Source: an uncultured Clostridia bacterium (lineage in GTDB: Bacteria; Bacillota; Clostridia; Christensenellales; Borkfalkiaceae). From it: a stretch of DNA of 55,659 nt. Position numbers and translations under genes: made by a program. Each line of letters opens with the position of its first letter. Within the stretch, counting starts at the first letter, position 1. The notes under the pieces are model-generated. The model had not been told where the DNA came from. It did not search any database and saw nothing but the letters and a program-made list of their open reading frames with translations. This document shows, piece by piece, positions 24,806 to 33,919 of this stretch. The stretch spans positions 1 to 55,659 of the forward strand of contig CAKQQY010000010.1 of the NCBI GenBank assembly GCA_934271245.1, in the 5' to 3' direction.

Positions 24806-26182
24806 TTATTGTTCTTGTAAAAGTTCGGGCAAATCAATTCTACTAACTGAATACTCAATATTCCATCCTTTATATGTAATACCTTCTATTTCAGTTTCAA
24901 CTTGATAAAAGTCGTGCGGATAATCATATTCGAATTTACAATTAAGAAAATAAGAGTTGCCGATTAAATCTTTACACTTTAACTTGATAGACTTCAAAAT
25001 ATTTGCCGAATTAACAAGCCAATTCTCTGTAGTTTTTACCCAAGTTGATTTTCCGCTTTCAACTAATTTATCTCCGTAAAAAATACGTTCTTCACCATCG
25101 ACAACGATAGATTCAATAATAATACACTCTCTTGAAAGATTTTTAACTGAAAAGTCGTTTATTTTATAACAATAAAATTTATTATTAGAAAGTTTTTCCA
25201 AATCTTGTTTTTTATCAAAATCTAAACCTTGACCAAAATGGGTATTAACTGCGCCAACAGCATTTTCGGGAAGGTCTAAACGGAGAAACGGGATAAACTG
25301 TTTGCGCTCCTCTTCTTTACGTTCATTTTCAATGCGTTCTAAATCGGCTTTTCTATCCTTATTATTGCTTTTAATAGTCCAGGCAACACCTACAAGCGTA
25401 AGCAAACCACCATAAACGGCAGAGATGATAGGGATTAAAATTTCTTGCAAACTACTATTCGGAATAATATAAATCAAATATACAGTTAAACCTATACCTA
25501 AAAGAAAATCCGTAAGTAAAAGCCATTTGTTTGTTTTGATTTCGGATAAAAACGCAACTGTTAAACTATAGAAAACAATCAGCATTGCCAATCCGCCGAA
25601 AACAAACTGTAATACAAGCCATTGATTGAAACACGCCATATAGAACAAATCAAGTAGCCAATAAAACATAATATACTTGCCTAAACGAACGTTGGCGGCT
25701 TTTACTTGCTCCGTAGAGTATGTATTTTTACTTTCTGCCCACACTTTTACAGTTACGCATCCAATAGGAATACTTAATGCAATCAGCGCAAACACAAACC
25801 AATACCAATTATTGCCTGTATCATAGTAGTTAATTACGAATATTCCACTTAGGATAAAAAGCAATTGTAATATTCCACCCGAAGAAGAAATTTGAACATA
25901 CTTAGACTGCTCTTTCATTTTCTTGTTCGGTATAAAGGAATAAACTAAGAAAATCACAAGGCAAGGGTAAGTATATTCTGCTCTTTGAACTCTATTAGGA
26001 TAAAGTTTACAAAGAAGCATAAAATCGTTCATTCCGGCAACAGAAGATTGAGTAAGACCGCATTCTTTCGCTCTTTTTATCGTTTTCAACACCGTTGTAC
26101 GAGAACATTCACAAATCCTTGCGACTTGCGTTGTGGTGTTTCCTTTATAATGATACTCTAAAATAGCTCTGTAATTGGTCAT
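24806..26182 (-). CDS. chimeric protein: IS21 IstA N-terminus fused to a six-helix membrane protein
   Basis: 458 residues. The first ~70 residues resemble the start of IS21-family transposases: MTNYRAILEYHYKG, then a helix-turn-helix TTQVARICECSRTTVLKTIK, then LLCKLYPNR and EYTYP. From about 73 onward nothing looks like a transposase. There are six membrane segments (roughly 98-117, 124-147, 167-186, 187-212, 218-240, 245-270), a charged coiled-coil-like stretch (DRKADLERIENERKEEERK) and a ~170-residue soluble beta-rich domain. The membrane part resembles uncharacterised Bacillota proteins. The fusion probably arose by insertion or deletion at an IS21 copy. Translation could start at the transposase ATG or at Met89 (25918), which lacks a good ribosome binding site. 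The function is unknown. The region is AT-rich. Confidence 0.65.
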   Translation of the reverse strand: MTNYRAILEYHYKGNTTTQVARICECSRTTVLKTIKRAKECGLTQSSVAGMNDFMLLCKLYPNRVQRAEYTYPCLVIFLVYSFIPNKKMKEQSKYVQISSSGGILQLLFILSGIFVINYYDTGNNWYWFVFALIALSIPIGCVTVKVWAESKNTYSTEQVKAANVRLGKYIMFYWLLDLFYMACFNQWLVLQFVFGGLAMLIVFYSLTVAFLSEIKTNKWLLLTDFLLGIGLTVYLIYIIPNSSLQEILIPIISAVYGGLLTLVGVAWTIKSNNKDRKADLERIENERKEEERKQFIPFLRLDLPENAVGAVNTHFGQGLDFDKKQDLEKLSNNKFYCYKINDFSVKNLSRECIIIESIVVDGEERIFYGDKLVESGKSTWVKTTENWLVNSANILKSIKLKCKDLIGNSYFLNCKFEYDYPHDFYQVETEIEGITYKGWNIEYSVSRIDLPELLQEQ

Positions 26183-26282
26183 TTTACCCGTTTTTACCCT
26201 TTTTACTATGACTTTCCTTATTATTCATTATACCAAAATTTTTTACCCTTGTAAAGTGTTCAACTTTAGCGGAATTGACCTT
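25973..26282 (-). mobile_element. remnant of an IS21-family element (left end and istA start)
   Basis: It contains an AT-rich end with the motif AAAGTGTTCAACTTT (inverted repeat of 5-bp arms), then GGAATTGACC. This resembles the repeated GTCAACTTT / GGAATTGACC motifs I recall from IS21-type ends. It also includes a promoter and the first ~70 istA codons. The rest of istA, istB and the other end are missing. The exact boundary was not determined, and no target duplication was found. Confidence 0.5.
26227..26255 (-). promoter_or_regulatory. strong promoter reading into the istA fusion
   Basis: On the minus strand TTTACA (26250-26255), a 17-base spacer and TATAAT (26227-26232), about 45 bases before the ATG at 26182. 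The promoter probably came with the IS21 element. Confidence 0.75.
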
Positions 26283-26304
26283 TTTTTAACTATTTTTCAC
26301 CCTA

Positions 26305-26350
26305 AAAAAGAGCAAAAATAGAGCCTGCATCTAAAAGATACAGGCTCAAA
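26305..26350 (-). terminator. intrinsic terminator of ppdK
   Basis: On the minus strand a stem built from GAGCCTG (with one mismatch, then ATCT) and its complement spans 26321-26347. A T-rich tract follows. It lies 41 bases past the ppdK stop and separates it from the IS21 remnant. Confidence 0.85.
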
Positions 26351-26391
26351 ACCACAATATATGGTGTTTTTATTTAGTTTCAACCCAAGAT

Positions 26392-29034
26392 TTACGCCCT
26401 CGGATTACGGATATTAGCCTGCGCGGCGGCAAGTCTTGCGATAGGTACGCGGAAAGGAGAACAAGAAACGTAATCCAACCCGATTTCGTGGCAGAATTCG
26501 ATGGAAGAAGGATCTCCGCCGTGTTCGCCGCAAATACCGCAATGGATATCTTTTCTCGTCTTATGTCCGAGTTCGACAGCCATCTTCATAAGTTTGCCTA
26601 CGCCCTTGGTGTCGAGTCTTGCGAACGGATCCGATTCATAAATCTTATTAGCGTAATAAGAACCAAGGAATTTGCCCGCGTCGTCACGAGAGAACCCGAA
26701 GGTCATCTGCGTTAAGTCGTTGGTACCGAAGCAGAAGAATTCCGCTTCTTCGGCGATTTCGTCTGCGGTTAAAGCCGCTCTCGGAATTTCGATCATGGTA
26801 CCGACTTCGTATTTAAGGTTGACGCCCGCTTCTTTTATAACTGCGTCGGCGGTTTCTACGACGATTTTTTTGCAGTAAGCAAGTTCTTTAACCTCGCCGA
26901 CCAACGGAATCATAATTTCGGGAACGACGTTCCAGTCGGGATGACGTTTGGAAACTGCGATAGCCGCTTTGATAACCGCTTTGGTCTGCATAACGGCGAT
27001 TTCCGGATAAGTAACGGTAAGACGGCATCCGCGGTGACCCATCATCGGGTTGAATTCGTGGAGATCTGCGCAAATCTGCTTAATATCCGCAGGCGTTTTG
27101 TTCTGCGCAGCGGCGAGAAGTTCGATATCCTGTTCGCTGGTAGGAACGAATTCGTGAAGCGGCGGGTCAAGGAATCTGATGGTAACGGGCTGACCTTTAA
27201 GGGCTTCCATAAGACCTTCGAAGTCTTCCTGTTGCATCGGTTCGATTTTGTCGAGCGCCATTACTCTTTCTTCTTTGCTTTCGGAGCAAATCATTTCGCG
27301 GAATTTATCGATTCTGCCGGGTCCGAAGAACATGTGTTCGGTACGGCAAAGGCCGATGCCCTGCGCGCCGAGTTCTTCCGCTCTTTGAGCGTCTGCGGGA
27401 GTATCCGCGTTGGTTCTGACGCCTAACGCTCTGTATTTATCCGCAAGTTTCATAATTCTTCCGAAGTAGCCGGAGTTAGGATCTGCGGGAACGGTTTTAA
27501 TCAAAGTGCCGTAAATTTTACCGGTGGAGCCGTCGAGAGAAAGGTCATCCCCTTCGCGGAAAGTTCTGCCGGCGAGTTCGAAGTATTTTTCTTCTTCGTG
27601 CATTTTAATATCGCCGCAACCGGAAACGCAGCAGGTTCCCATACCGCGAGCGACAACCGCCGCGTGAGAAGTTTGTCCGCCGCGAACGGTAAGAATGCCT
27701 TGCGCGAATTTCATACCTTCGATATCTTCGGGGGAAGTTTCGAGTCTTACGAGAACGACTTTCTTGCCGAGTTTACCGAGAGTAACCGCGTCTTCGGGCG
27801 TAAATACGATAGTACCTGCGGCAGCGCCGGGAGAAGCGGCTATACCTTTACCTACGACGTCTTTTTCGGCGGCAGCGAGCGCTTCCGCATCGAAAGTCGG
27901 GTGAAGAAGCATGTCGAGCGTTTTGGCGTCGATCTGCATAAGCGCTTCTTTTTCGTTTATCATGCCTTCGTCGATAAGGTCGCAAGCGATTCTTATAGCG
28001 GCGGCAGCGGTACGTTTACCGTTTCTGGTCTGTAACATGAAAAGTTTGCCTTTTTCGATGGTAAATTCCATATCCTGCATATCTCTGTAGTGATTTTCGA
28101 GAATGTCGCAGATATTTTTGAATTGATCGAAGATTTCGGGCATAACTTCGTGAAGGTGAGAAATAGGCATAGGAGTACGAACGCCTGCAACGACGTCTTC
28201 GCCCTGAGCGTTCATAAGGAATTCGCCCATAAGACCTTTTTCGCCGGTAGCGGGGTTACGGGTGAACGCAACGCCGGTTCCGCAATCGTCGCCCATGTTG
28301 CCGAACGCCATCATCTGAACGTTGACGGCGGTACCCCAACTGTACGGGATATCGTGGTCCATTCTGTAAACGTTGGCTCTGGGGTTATCCCACGAACGGA
28401 AAACGGCTTTAACGGCTTCGAAAAGTTGTTCTTTCGGGTCGGACGGGAAGTCGGAACCTAAAGCCTGTTTATATTTAGCCTTGAATTCTTCCGCGAGTTC
28501 TTTTAAGTCGTCTGCGGTGAGTTCAACGTCGTAAACGACGCCTTTCTTTTCTTTCATAGCGTCGATAAGGCTTTCGAATTCCTTTTTGGAAACTTCCATA
28601 ACGACGTCGGAGAACATCTGAATAAATCTTCTGTAGCAGTCCCAAGCCCAACGGGGATTACCCGATTTTGCGGCGAGAACGTTGACGACTTCTTCGTTAA
28701 GACCGAGATTCAGAATCGTGTCCATCATACCGGGCATAGACGCTCTCGCGCCGGAACGAACGGAAACCAGAAGCGGGTTTTCCACGTCGCCGAATTTCTT
28801 TCCGGTGATGTTTTCCAATTTTTCTACGTATTCCATGATTTCGGCTTTGATAGAATCGTTAATCTGTCTGCCGTCTTCGTAGTACTGAGTACAAGCTTCG
28901 GTAGAAATAGTGAACCCTTGGGGAACGGGAAGACCGATGTTGGTCATCTCGGCAAGGTTTGCGCCTTTTCCGCCTAAAAGTTCTCTCATTTTGCCGTTGC
29001 CTTCGCTAAATAAGTAAACGTACTTATGAGCCAT
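26392..29034 (-). CDS. ppdK: pyruvate, phosphate dikinase
   Basis: An 880-residue full-length enzyme that interconverts pyruvate, ATP and phosphate with phosphoenolpyruvate, AMP and pyrophosphate. The N-terminal ATP-grasp part begins LLGGKGANLAEM. The swivelling domain has the phospho-histidine in GGQTSHAAVVARGMG. The C-terminal barrel has the catalytic Cys835 in CGICGEHGGDP. The start at 29034 has GGAGG 10 bases upstream. In fermentative Clostridia the enzyme commonly runs glycolytically, saving energy through pyrophosphate. It has its own promoter and terminator and is a single-gene unit. No PPDK regulatory protein gene is next to it. Confidence 0.98.
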   Translation of the reverse strand: MAHKYVYLFSEGNGKMRELLGGKGANLAEMTNIGLPVPQGFTISTEACTQYYEDGRQINDSIKAEIMEYVEKLENITGKKFGDVENPLLVSVRSGARASMPGMMDTILNLGLNEEVVNVLAAKSGNPRWAWDCYRRFIQMFSDVVMEVSKKEFESLIDAMKEKKGVVYDVELTADDLKELAEEFKAKYKQALGSDFPSDPKEQLFEAVKAVFRSWDNPRANVYRMDHDIPYSWGTAVNVQMMAFGNMGDDCGTGVAFTRNPATGEKGLMGEFLMNAQGEDVVAGVRTPMPISHLHEVMPEIFDQFKNICDILENHYRDMQDMEFTIEKGKLFMLQTRNGKRTAAAAIRIACDLIDEGMINEKEALMQIDAKTLDMLLHPTFDAEALAAAEKDVVGKGIAASPGAAAGTIVFTPEDAVTLGKLGKKVVLVRLETSPEDIEGMKFAQGILTVRGGQTSHAAVVARGMGTCCVSGCGDIKMHEEEKYFELAGRTFREGDDLSLDGSTGKIYGTLIKTVPADPNSGYFGRIMKLADKYRALGVRTNADTPADAQRAEELGAQGIGLCRTEHMFFGPGRIDKFREMICSESKEERVMALDKIEPMQQEDFEGLMEALKGQPVTIRFLDPPLHEFVPTSEQDIELLAAAQNKTPADIKQICADLHEFNPMMGHRGCRLTVTYPEIAVMQTKAVIKAAIAVSKRHPDWNVVPEIMIPLVGEVKELAYCKKIVVETADAVIKEAGVNLKYEVGTMIEIPRAALTADEIAEEAEFFCFGTNDLTQMTFGFSRDDAGKFLGSYYANKIYESDPFARLDTKGVGKLMKMAVELGHKTRKDIHCGICGEHGGDPSSIEFCHEIGLDYVSCSPFRVPIARLAAAQANIRNPRA

Positions 29035-29096
29035 TTATATGTATCCTCCAAAAATAATTTTAAAACTTAAGCATTCCTATGTTTTTTAGCCATATT

Positions 29097-29125
29097 ATTT
29101 TACATTATTTAATGAAAATTAGCAA
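29097..29125 (-). promoter_or_regulatory. promoter for ppdK
   Basis: On the minus strand TTGCTA (29120-29125), a 17-base spacer and TAAAAT (29097-29102), followed by a leader of roughly 55 bases before ATG 29034. Confidence 0.65.
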
Positions 29126-29180
29126 GCATTTTATATTACCCGACGAATATTTGTCCGTTTTACGCCGAAAATAGTTACTT

Positions 29181-29903
29181 CTACTTGTTCTTTAACATTC
29201 TGATAAGTTCTTTAAGCGAAGCGGAATTTTCTTCGCACTTAACGGAAAGGTAGTAGTCTAAAAGTTTCAATCCCCTTACCGCGTCGTCTACATCGGGCGA
29301 AACGCCTTCAGAAATATTTTTAAGCGCGACGTATGTCGAAAGATTGATTTCTCTGCCCGAATCCTTACGGCAGTTTTCGCAAAGAAACGCGCCGAACCTA
29401 TAATCGAAAAACGCTTTTCCCGTTATATTTTCGCGGCAAACGGAACAGCCGTCAAAATTAAGGGCGTAACCCGAATATTTTAACGCGTTTATAAGAAAAT
29501 TCGCCGCCGTTATAACGGGATGAACTTTGCCGTAAGCGAGTTCTTTAAGCGACTCGACGGATAAAATAAAAAGGTCGGGAGAAACGATTTCTTCTTTTAA
29601 AAACAGCTTGTCGAATTCGAGAATTACGGCGCCGGCGTAATATTTGATAATATCTTCGCGCAAGGGATAAAAACTGTCGATTAAACTTGCGCCCGTAACC
29701 GTTCTTTTGCCGAGTTTTTCGGAAAAGACGAATTCGGCAAAACAAAAAGGCTCGGAAGCGAACTTCAACTTCGCCCCTGCCTTTTTAACGCCTTTTATAC
29801 GAGCGGAAACTACCCCCTTGTCAATCGTGAATACGGATAGTATTTTATCGTTTTCGCCGTAGTTGACTCCGCCCAAAACGATACCGCTCAATTTTTCTTC
29901 CAT
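29181..29903 (-). CDS. recO: DNA repair protein RecO
   Basis: A 240-residue recombination mediator that helps load RecA on single-stranded DNA in the RecFOR pathway. The N-terminal OB fold starts EEKLSGIVLGGVNYGENDKI. The four cysteines of the zinc site are present as CSVC and CENC about 24 residues later. It lies 6 bases after the stop of the tiny yqzL gene and closes the yqfC-to-recO cluster. Length and order match Bacillota relatives. Confidence 0.93.
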   Translation of the reverse strand: MEEKLSGIVLGGVNYGENDKILSVFTIDKGVVSARIKGVKKAGAKLKFASEPFCFAEFVFSEKLGKRTVTGASLIDSFYPLREDIIKYYAGAVILEFDKLFLKEEIVSPDLFILSVESLKELAYGKVHPVITAANFLINALKYSGYALNFDGCSVCRENITGKAFFDYRFGAFLCENCRKDSGREINLSTYVALKNISEGVSPDVDDAVRGLKLLDYYLSVKCEENSASLKELIRMLKNK

Positions 29904-29909
29904 CGTAAC

Positions 29910-30026
29910 CTACTTTTTAACAATATTTTTATATAATAAGTAATAAGAAATATTACCCGTCTTTTCAAACATTTTCCATGCCGAATCGGCGGGGTTTTTA
30001 AAATCGAATTCTTCCTTTTCCCGCAT
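29910..30026 (-). CDS. yqzL: YqzL-like small protein
   Basis: The DNA shows ATG 30026, 38 codons and TAG, with GGGGAGG 7 bases upstream. It reads MREKEEFDFKNPADSAWKMF then EKTGNISYYLLYK, matching the W-x-x-F-x-x-T-G-N-I-x-x-Y-L-L pattern of YqzL, a tiny conserved protein of unknown function between era and recO in Bacillota. Its position here is exactly that: after era and 6 bases before recO. A longer 71-codon frame overlaps it but has no such pattern or ribosome binding site. Confidence 0.82.
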   Translation of the reverse strand: MREKEEFDFKNPADSAWKMFEKTGNISYYLLYKNIVKK

Positions 30027-30099
30027 GTTACATCCTCCCCGAAAGAAAGTATGCGTAACCGCCCGAAAATTATGCTTTTATTTACCCGACCGAAAAAAA

Positions 30100-30990
30100 T
30101 CAAACGTTATCTTCTTCGTTATAGCCGTATTCTTTGATAAGTCCGGCGCTGTTTCGCCAGTCTTCTTTAACTTTAACGTAAGTGGTAAGGAAAACCTTTT
30201 TACCCAAAAATTTTTCCATATCGGCGCGGGCGAACGAAGACGCTTCTTTTATGGCTTTGCCGCCCTTTCCTATAAGAATGGCTTTATGATTGCTTCTTTC
30301 ACAGATGATATCGAGAGAAATATCGTAAACTTTGCCGTCTTCTCTCAAAGCGAACTTATTGACGATTATCGCTACCCCGTGCGGAATCTCTTTATCGAAC
30401 TTTAAGAGAATTTTCTCTCTCATAATCTCCGAAATCATAAACTTTTCGGACCTGTCCGAGATAACGTCTTCCGTGAAAATCTTATCGCTTTCGGGAAGAT
30501 TTTTAAGTATCACGTCCAAAAGCGTTTTTAAGTTTTTGCCCTTTCTTGCAGAAATCGGAACGACTTCCGCGCCGCAGTCCGCAAGTTCTTTAAGTTCGGA
30601 AATCAAAAGGCTTTCGGGCATTATATCTATTTTTGTTAAAACTATCGTTACGGGAACGGAAAGAGAAGCGAAACGGGATATATTTTTTCTGTCCTGTTCG
30701 CTTAGTCCTTCGTGCGCGTCCAACAAGAAAAGCACTTCGTCGGCGTCGCCTGCCGTATCAGTAGTAGTTCTTTGCATAACGGAATTCAGAAGGTTGTCCG
30801 CCTTATAAATTCCGGGCGTATCGATAAATACGATCTGATAATCCTTAGTCGTTAAAACGCCTAAAATCCTGTCTCTCGTGGTTTGCGGTTTCGGAGAAAC
30901 TATAGCGACTTTTTCGCCGACCAAGACGTTTATAAGGGTAGATTTACCCGCATTCGCTCTGCCGATGACGGCAACGTAACCGCTTTTCAC
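30100..30990 (-). CDS. era: GTPase Era
   Basis: A 296-residue ribosome-assembly GTPase that binds the 3' end of 16S rRNA. G1 is GRANAGKST, G3 is DTPG, G4 is TKID and G5 is SARKGKN. The C-terminal KH domain contains LIGKGGKAIKEASSFARADM. Its start overlaps the ybeY stop by 4 bases, so the two are coupled, in line with their shared role in 16S rRNA maturation. All motifs are intact. Confidence 0.97.
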   Translation of the reverse strand: MKSGYVAVIGRANAGKSTLINVLVGEKVAIVSPKPQTTRDRILGVLTTKDYQIVFIDTPGIYKADNLLNSVMQRTTTDTAGDADEVLFLLDAHEGLSEQDRKNISRFASLSVPVTIVLTKIDIMPESLLISELKELADCGAEVVPISARKGKNLKTLLDVILKNLPESDKIFTEDVISDRSEKFMISEIMREKILLKFDKEIPHGVAIIVNKFALREDGKVYDISLDIICERSNHKAILIGKGGKAIKEASSFARADMEKFLGKKVFLTTYVKVKEDWRNSAGLIKEYGYNEEDNV

Positions 30991-31451
30991 TCTTCTATCC
31001 CCAACAAAGCGAGCGCCGCTTTTTCCTTTTCTCTCATTTGTTTTTTATCGTTTTCTTCCATATGGTCGTACCCGAACAAATGCATAAGTCCGTGTATTAT
31101 AAGGTAAGTCCTTTCTTTTTCTTCGGAATGCCCGAATTCTTCCGCCTGTTCTTTGACTTTATCTTCGCAGATAACTATAGAACCGATAAAAAGGTTTCTG
31201 CCGTCCGTTTCGGTGGGATAATCTTTTTTCTTTAAGACCTTTCCCCTGATACCGTCGAGCGACGGATAGGACAACACGTCGGTAACCTTGTCTATTCCGC
31301 GGGTTTCTCTGTTAAGTTCTCTGATTCTTTCCGCCGAAACGAAAACGAGTTCGGCTTTTAATTCGGCGGTCTGGTCTAAAACCTTGCAAACCGCGTCAGC
31401 AATATCTTTGGTTTTTATGTTTTTTCCGCTTCTGTCTATATGAAGAGCCAT
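30987..31451 (-). CDS. ybeY: endoribonuclease YbeY
   Basis: A 154-residue rRNA maturation and ribosome quality-control RNase. The zinc-binding signature H-x3-H-x5-H is intact in HGLMHLFGYDH. The RELN and TDVLSYP segments are also typical. It lies between the HD-domain gene and era with a 4-base overlap onto era. Confidence 0.95.
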   Translation of the reverse strand: MALHIDRSGKNIKTKDIADAVCKVLDQTAELKAELVFVSAERIRELNRETRGIDKVTDVLSYPSLDGIRGKVLKKKDYPTETDGRNLFIGSIVICEDKVKEQAEEFGHSEEKERTYLIIHGLMHLFGYDHMEENDKKQMREKEKAALALLGIEE

Positions 31452-31465
31452 ACTGATTATTCTTC

Positions 31466-32929
31466 CTATTTTCTTTCGAAATCGAGATCGGGATATTCGA
31501 CTCGTTTATGATAAACGCCCGTAAGATTGTTTATAACCGTTTCCGAGATTATTTTAAGTTCTTTAAGCGTGATTTCGCAATCGTCGAACTGCCCCAACTT
31601 CATTCTGTCGTTGATAATTTTTTTAACGATTTCCGTAACGTTTTCAAACGACCTGTCTTTACTTACTCTGACGGCGGCTTCGCAACCGTCGGCAATCATG
31701 ATTATCGCGTTGATTTTAGTACGGGGTTTCGGTCCCGCGTAACTGTATTGTTTAATATCTACGTCGCCTTCGGTGAGTTGTTTGGCTTTATTGTAAAAGT
31801 AAATGATAGGCATCGTGCCGTGATGTTCTAAACAACAGTTGGCAATTTCTACGGGGAAACGGTGTTTTAATAATTGCTGATAGCCGTCAACCGTGTGATA
31901 TTTTATAATGCTGGTAGAAAGTTCGGGAGTCAAGTCGTCGTGCGGATTTACTCCGTTTATCTGGTTTTCGCTGAAATATTCGGGGCGACGTAACTTACCT
32001 ATATCGTGATAGTAAGCGCACGCCCTTGCGAGAAGAGAATCTTCTTCGATAGCGATAGCGCAAGCTTCGGCGATATTAGAAACGACGATGGAATGGTTAA
32101 ACGTGCCGGGCGCTTTGTTTATCATTTCTTTGATAAGCGGAGCGCGGTGCGAAGTAAGTTCGGCAAGTTTAAAGCAGGAAATTTTTCTGAACATACCTTC
32201 GAAAATAGGTAACAAAACGATGAACAATCCCGCAGATAACGGACCCGACGCAACAGCGCAAGCAAGGTCGGTTAAAAAAGACGCCCCGCCGCCGTCGAGA
32301 TATTTTACGCAAAGGCATAACACCGCGGGAACGGATAATATCGTGCTTTTAAATATAAGTTTGATTCTCGAATATTCGTTTTCCAAAAGGAAAATGGACA
32401 TCATACCCGAAGAATAACATATAATCAGCGAGAAATAATCTTCCAAAGCCAACGTAGAGTTGGTAATGAAAGACGAATCCATCAAAAGAAGCAACAAACA
32501 GAAAACGACGGTGGTAAAAAACGCGCTTCTTCTGTTTTTAAGATACAAAACCAACATAGACGCGAGCGCGAGCGGTCTTAAATACAAATCAATATATCTG
32601 CCGAAAACAAAAGAAATAATAAGCGAAAGTTCTAAAATAAGGAAAATCATTTCCATATTAGAAGCGTGGCGAAGGAACTCTTTCGCTTCATAATAAAAGT
32701 AAAGCCACATAACGCCGAGCGTAATAAGAATCATCACTATCACGCGGAGCGGCATTCTTATTCCCCTTAATATCTCGATAAACGATTGAGTATTATCCGA
32801 AAGTCTGTAATCGAGATAAACCATAGCGATAAAAAGCCCGAACAAAACGAGCATATTCAGGACGAATACCGCAACAACCGCGTACACGTCCTTTTTATTC
32901 CATTTAACGCTTTTTTTAGAACCTTCCAT
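31466..32929 (-). CDS. pgpH: membrane HD-domain phosphodiesterase (PgpH/YqfF-like), short form
   Basis: 487 residues, about 220 fewer than B. subtilis YqfF. A first membrane helix (about 16-37) is followed quickly by further helices up to about 235. The HD domain (about 255-470) then carries HSIVVSNIAEACA, YYHDIGKL and H-x-L-E-H-H-G. Related PgpH proteins degrade the signalling molecule c-di-AMP. The large extracellular sensory domain between the first two helices of PgpH is absent; only a short loop (YLDYRLSDNTQSFIEILRG) is there. The catalytic residues look complete. Its position between yqfD and ybeY matches the Bacillus order, minus phoH. Confidence 0.85.
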   Translation of the reverse strand: MEGSKKSVKWNKKDVYAVVAVFVLNMLVLFGLFIAMVYLDYRLSDNTQSFIEILRGIRMPLRVIVMILITLGVMWLYFYYEAKEFLRHASNMEMIFLILELSLIISFVFGRYIDLYLRPLALASMLVLYLKNRRSAFFTTVVFCLLLLLMDSSFITNSTLALEDYFSLIICYSSGMMSIFLLENEYSRIKLIFKSTILSVPAVLCLCVKYLDGGGASFLTDLACAVASGPLSAGLFIVLLPIFEGMFRKISCFKLAELTSHRAPLIKEMINKAPGTFNHSIVVSNIAEACAIAIEEDSLLARACAYYHDIGKLRRPEYFSENQINGVNPHDDLTPELSTSIIKYHTVDGYQQLLKHRFPVEIANCCLEHHGTMPIIYFYNKAKQLTEGDVDIKQYSYAGPKPRTKINAIIMIADGCEAAVRVSKDRSFENVTEIVKKIINDRMKLGQFDDCEITLKELKIISETVINNLTGVYHKRVEYPDLDFERK

Positions 32930-32941
32930 TTTTATCTCCCG

Positions 32942-33919
32942 TCAACCGACGAAAAAGGTCTTTTTCGCGGTCAACACAACGTTAAAAATAAATACGTTAT
33001 CCTTTTTGTTTATTTCCGTTTTTACCGATATTATTTCGTCGTCGAACGAAGAAATCGCAAGGCTTTCCGCCGTTTTCAAATAATCTTCGTCTTCTGATTC
33101 GTAAACGAAACTCTTTTCGTACAAAATCGTCGCGGAAGCGATAACGTTAACTTTTATCGAAACTTCGTTTCTTTCTATAACGTCGGAAACGAGAACGTCG
33201 CCTTTTTTCACAAAGTCGCCCGCGGCGAACATCGCCTTTCCCCTGTACGCTTTAATGCTTTCTATAACGCCATCCACGTCGGTAACGAGCGCGTCGGCTT
33301 TACCCGAAAGAATATCGACGGATTTGTTTTTCGCGACGGAATCTATAATAAGTCTGTTGCCGCGTTTTTCACATTCGGCGAACAGTATTTCGTCGTTATC
33401 GGCGACGATAAAATCTCCTAACCGTTTAAGGTCTAAGGAAGAAAACCGAGAAAACTCAACGACGTTGTTTTCCGAAAGATACGCCCTTAAATTCTTTTCG
33501 TAAACGCTGCCCGTTCCGACGAATTCTATGGAGAATACCAAATCGGAAAAGAACGCCGACGACAGTATAAAAATCGCCGCGCCGAGTATAAAACCGAAGT
33601 TTAAAGCCAAATAATAAAACGGGTATAAAACGCCGTGCGTTTTTATGCGTTTTACCGTCAGCCCCTTTTTAACGTACGTTTTCGATTTTTCGTCGAAAAC
33701 AGTATAACATAATTCTTCGATAATTGCAAAAAATTTTTTAACGTCGCGATATTTTATGGAAAGTATTACCGTTTTAGCGTCTTTTTTTTGAACGGAATAA
33801 ACGGAAATACCGTTTTTTACGAGTTTTTTAAGCAACGCGTCCGCGTTATTGCCGACAACGCCGTACCGACACAGCAACCCGCCGCCTAATTTATCGAAAC
33901 CGAAGATATTTTTCCGCAT
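32942..33919 (-). CDS. yqfD: sporulation protein YqfD
   Basis: 325 residues from ATG 33919; the frame opens 8 codons earlier at 33943. Upstream of the chosen ATG a GGAGG lies about 12 bases away, so the start is not certain. YqfD is a membrane protein conserved in spore formers and expressed in the mother cell. The N-terminal region (MRKNIFGFDKLGGGLLCRYG) and a two-helix membrane part (FYYLALNFGFILGAAIFILSSAFF) precede an outer domain with repeated beta strands. It overlaps yqfC by 34 bases. Its exact biochemical role is not known. Confidence 0.85.
   Translation of the reverse strand: MRKNIFGFDKLGGGLLCRYGVVGNNADALLKKLVKNGISVYSVQKKDAKTVILSIKYRDVKKFFAIIEELCYTVFDEKSKTYVKKGLTVKRIKTHGVLYPFYYLALNFGFILGAAIFILSSAFFSDLVFSIEFVGTGSVYEKNLRAYLSENNVVEFSRFSSLDLKRLGDFIVADNDEILFAECEKRGNRLIIDSVAKNKSVDILSGKADALVTDVDGVIESIKAYRGKAMFAAGDFVKKGDVLVSDVIERNEVSIKVNVIASATILYEKSFVYESEDEDYLKTAESLAISSFDDEIISVKTEINKKDNVFIFNVVLTAKKTFFVG

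Noticed and set aside
29888..30103. 71-codon ORF between era and recO
   Set aside because: The overlapping 38-codon yqzL frame has the conserved pattern, a proper ribosome binding site and the expected position.
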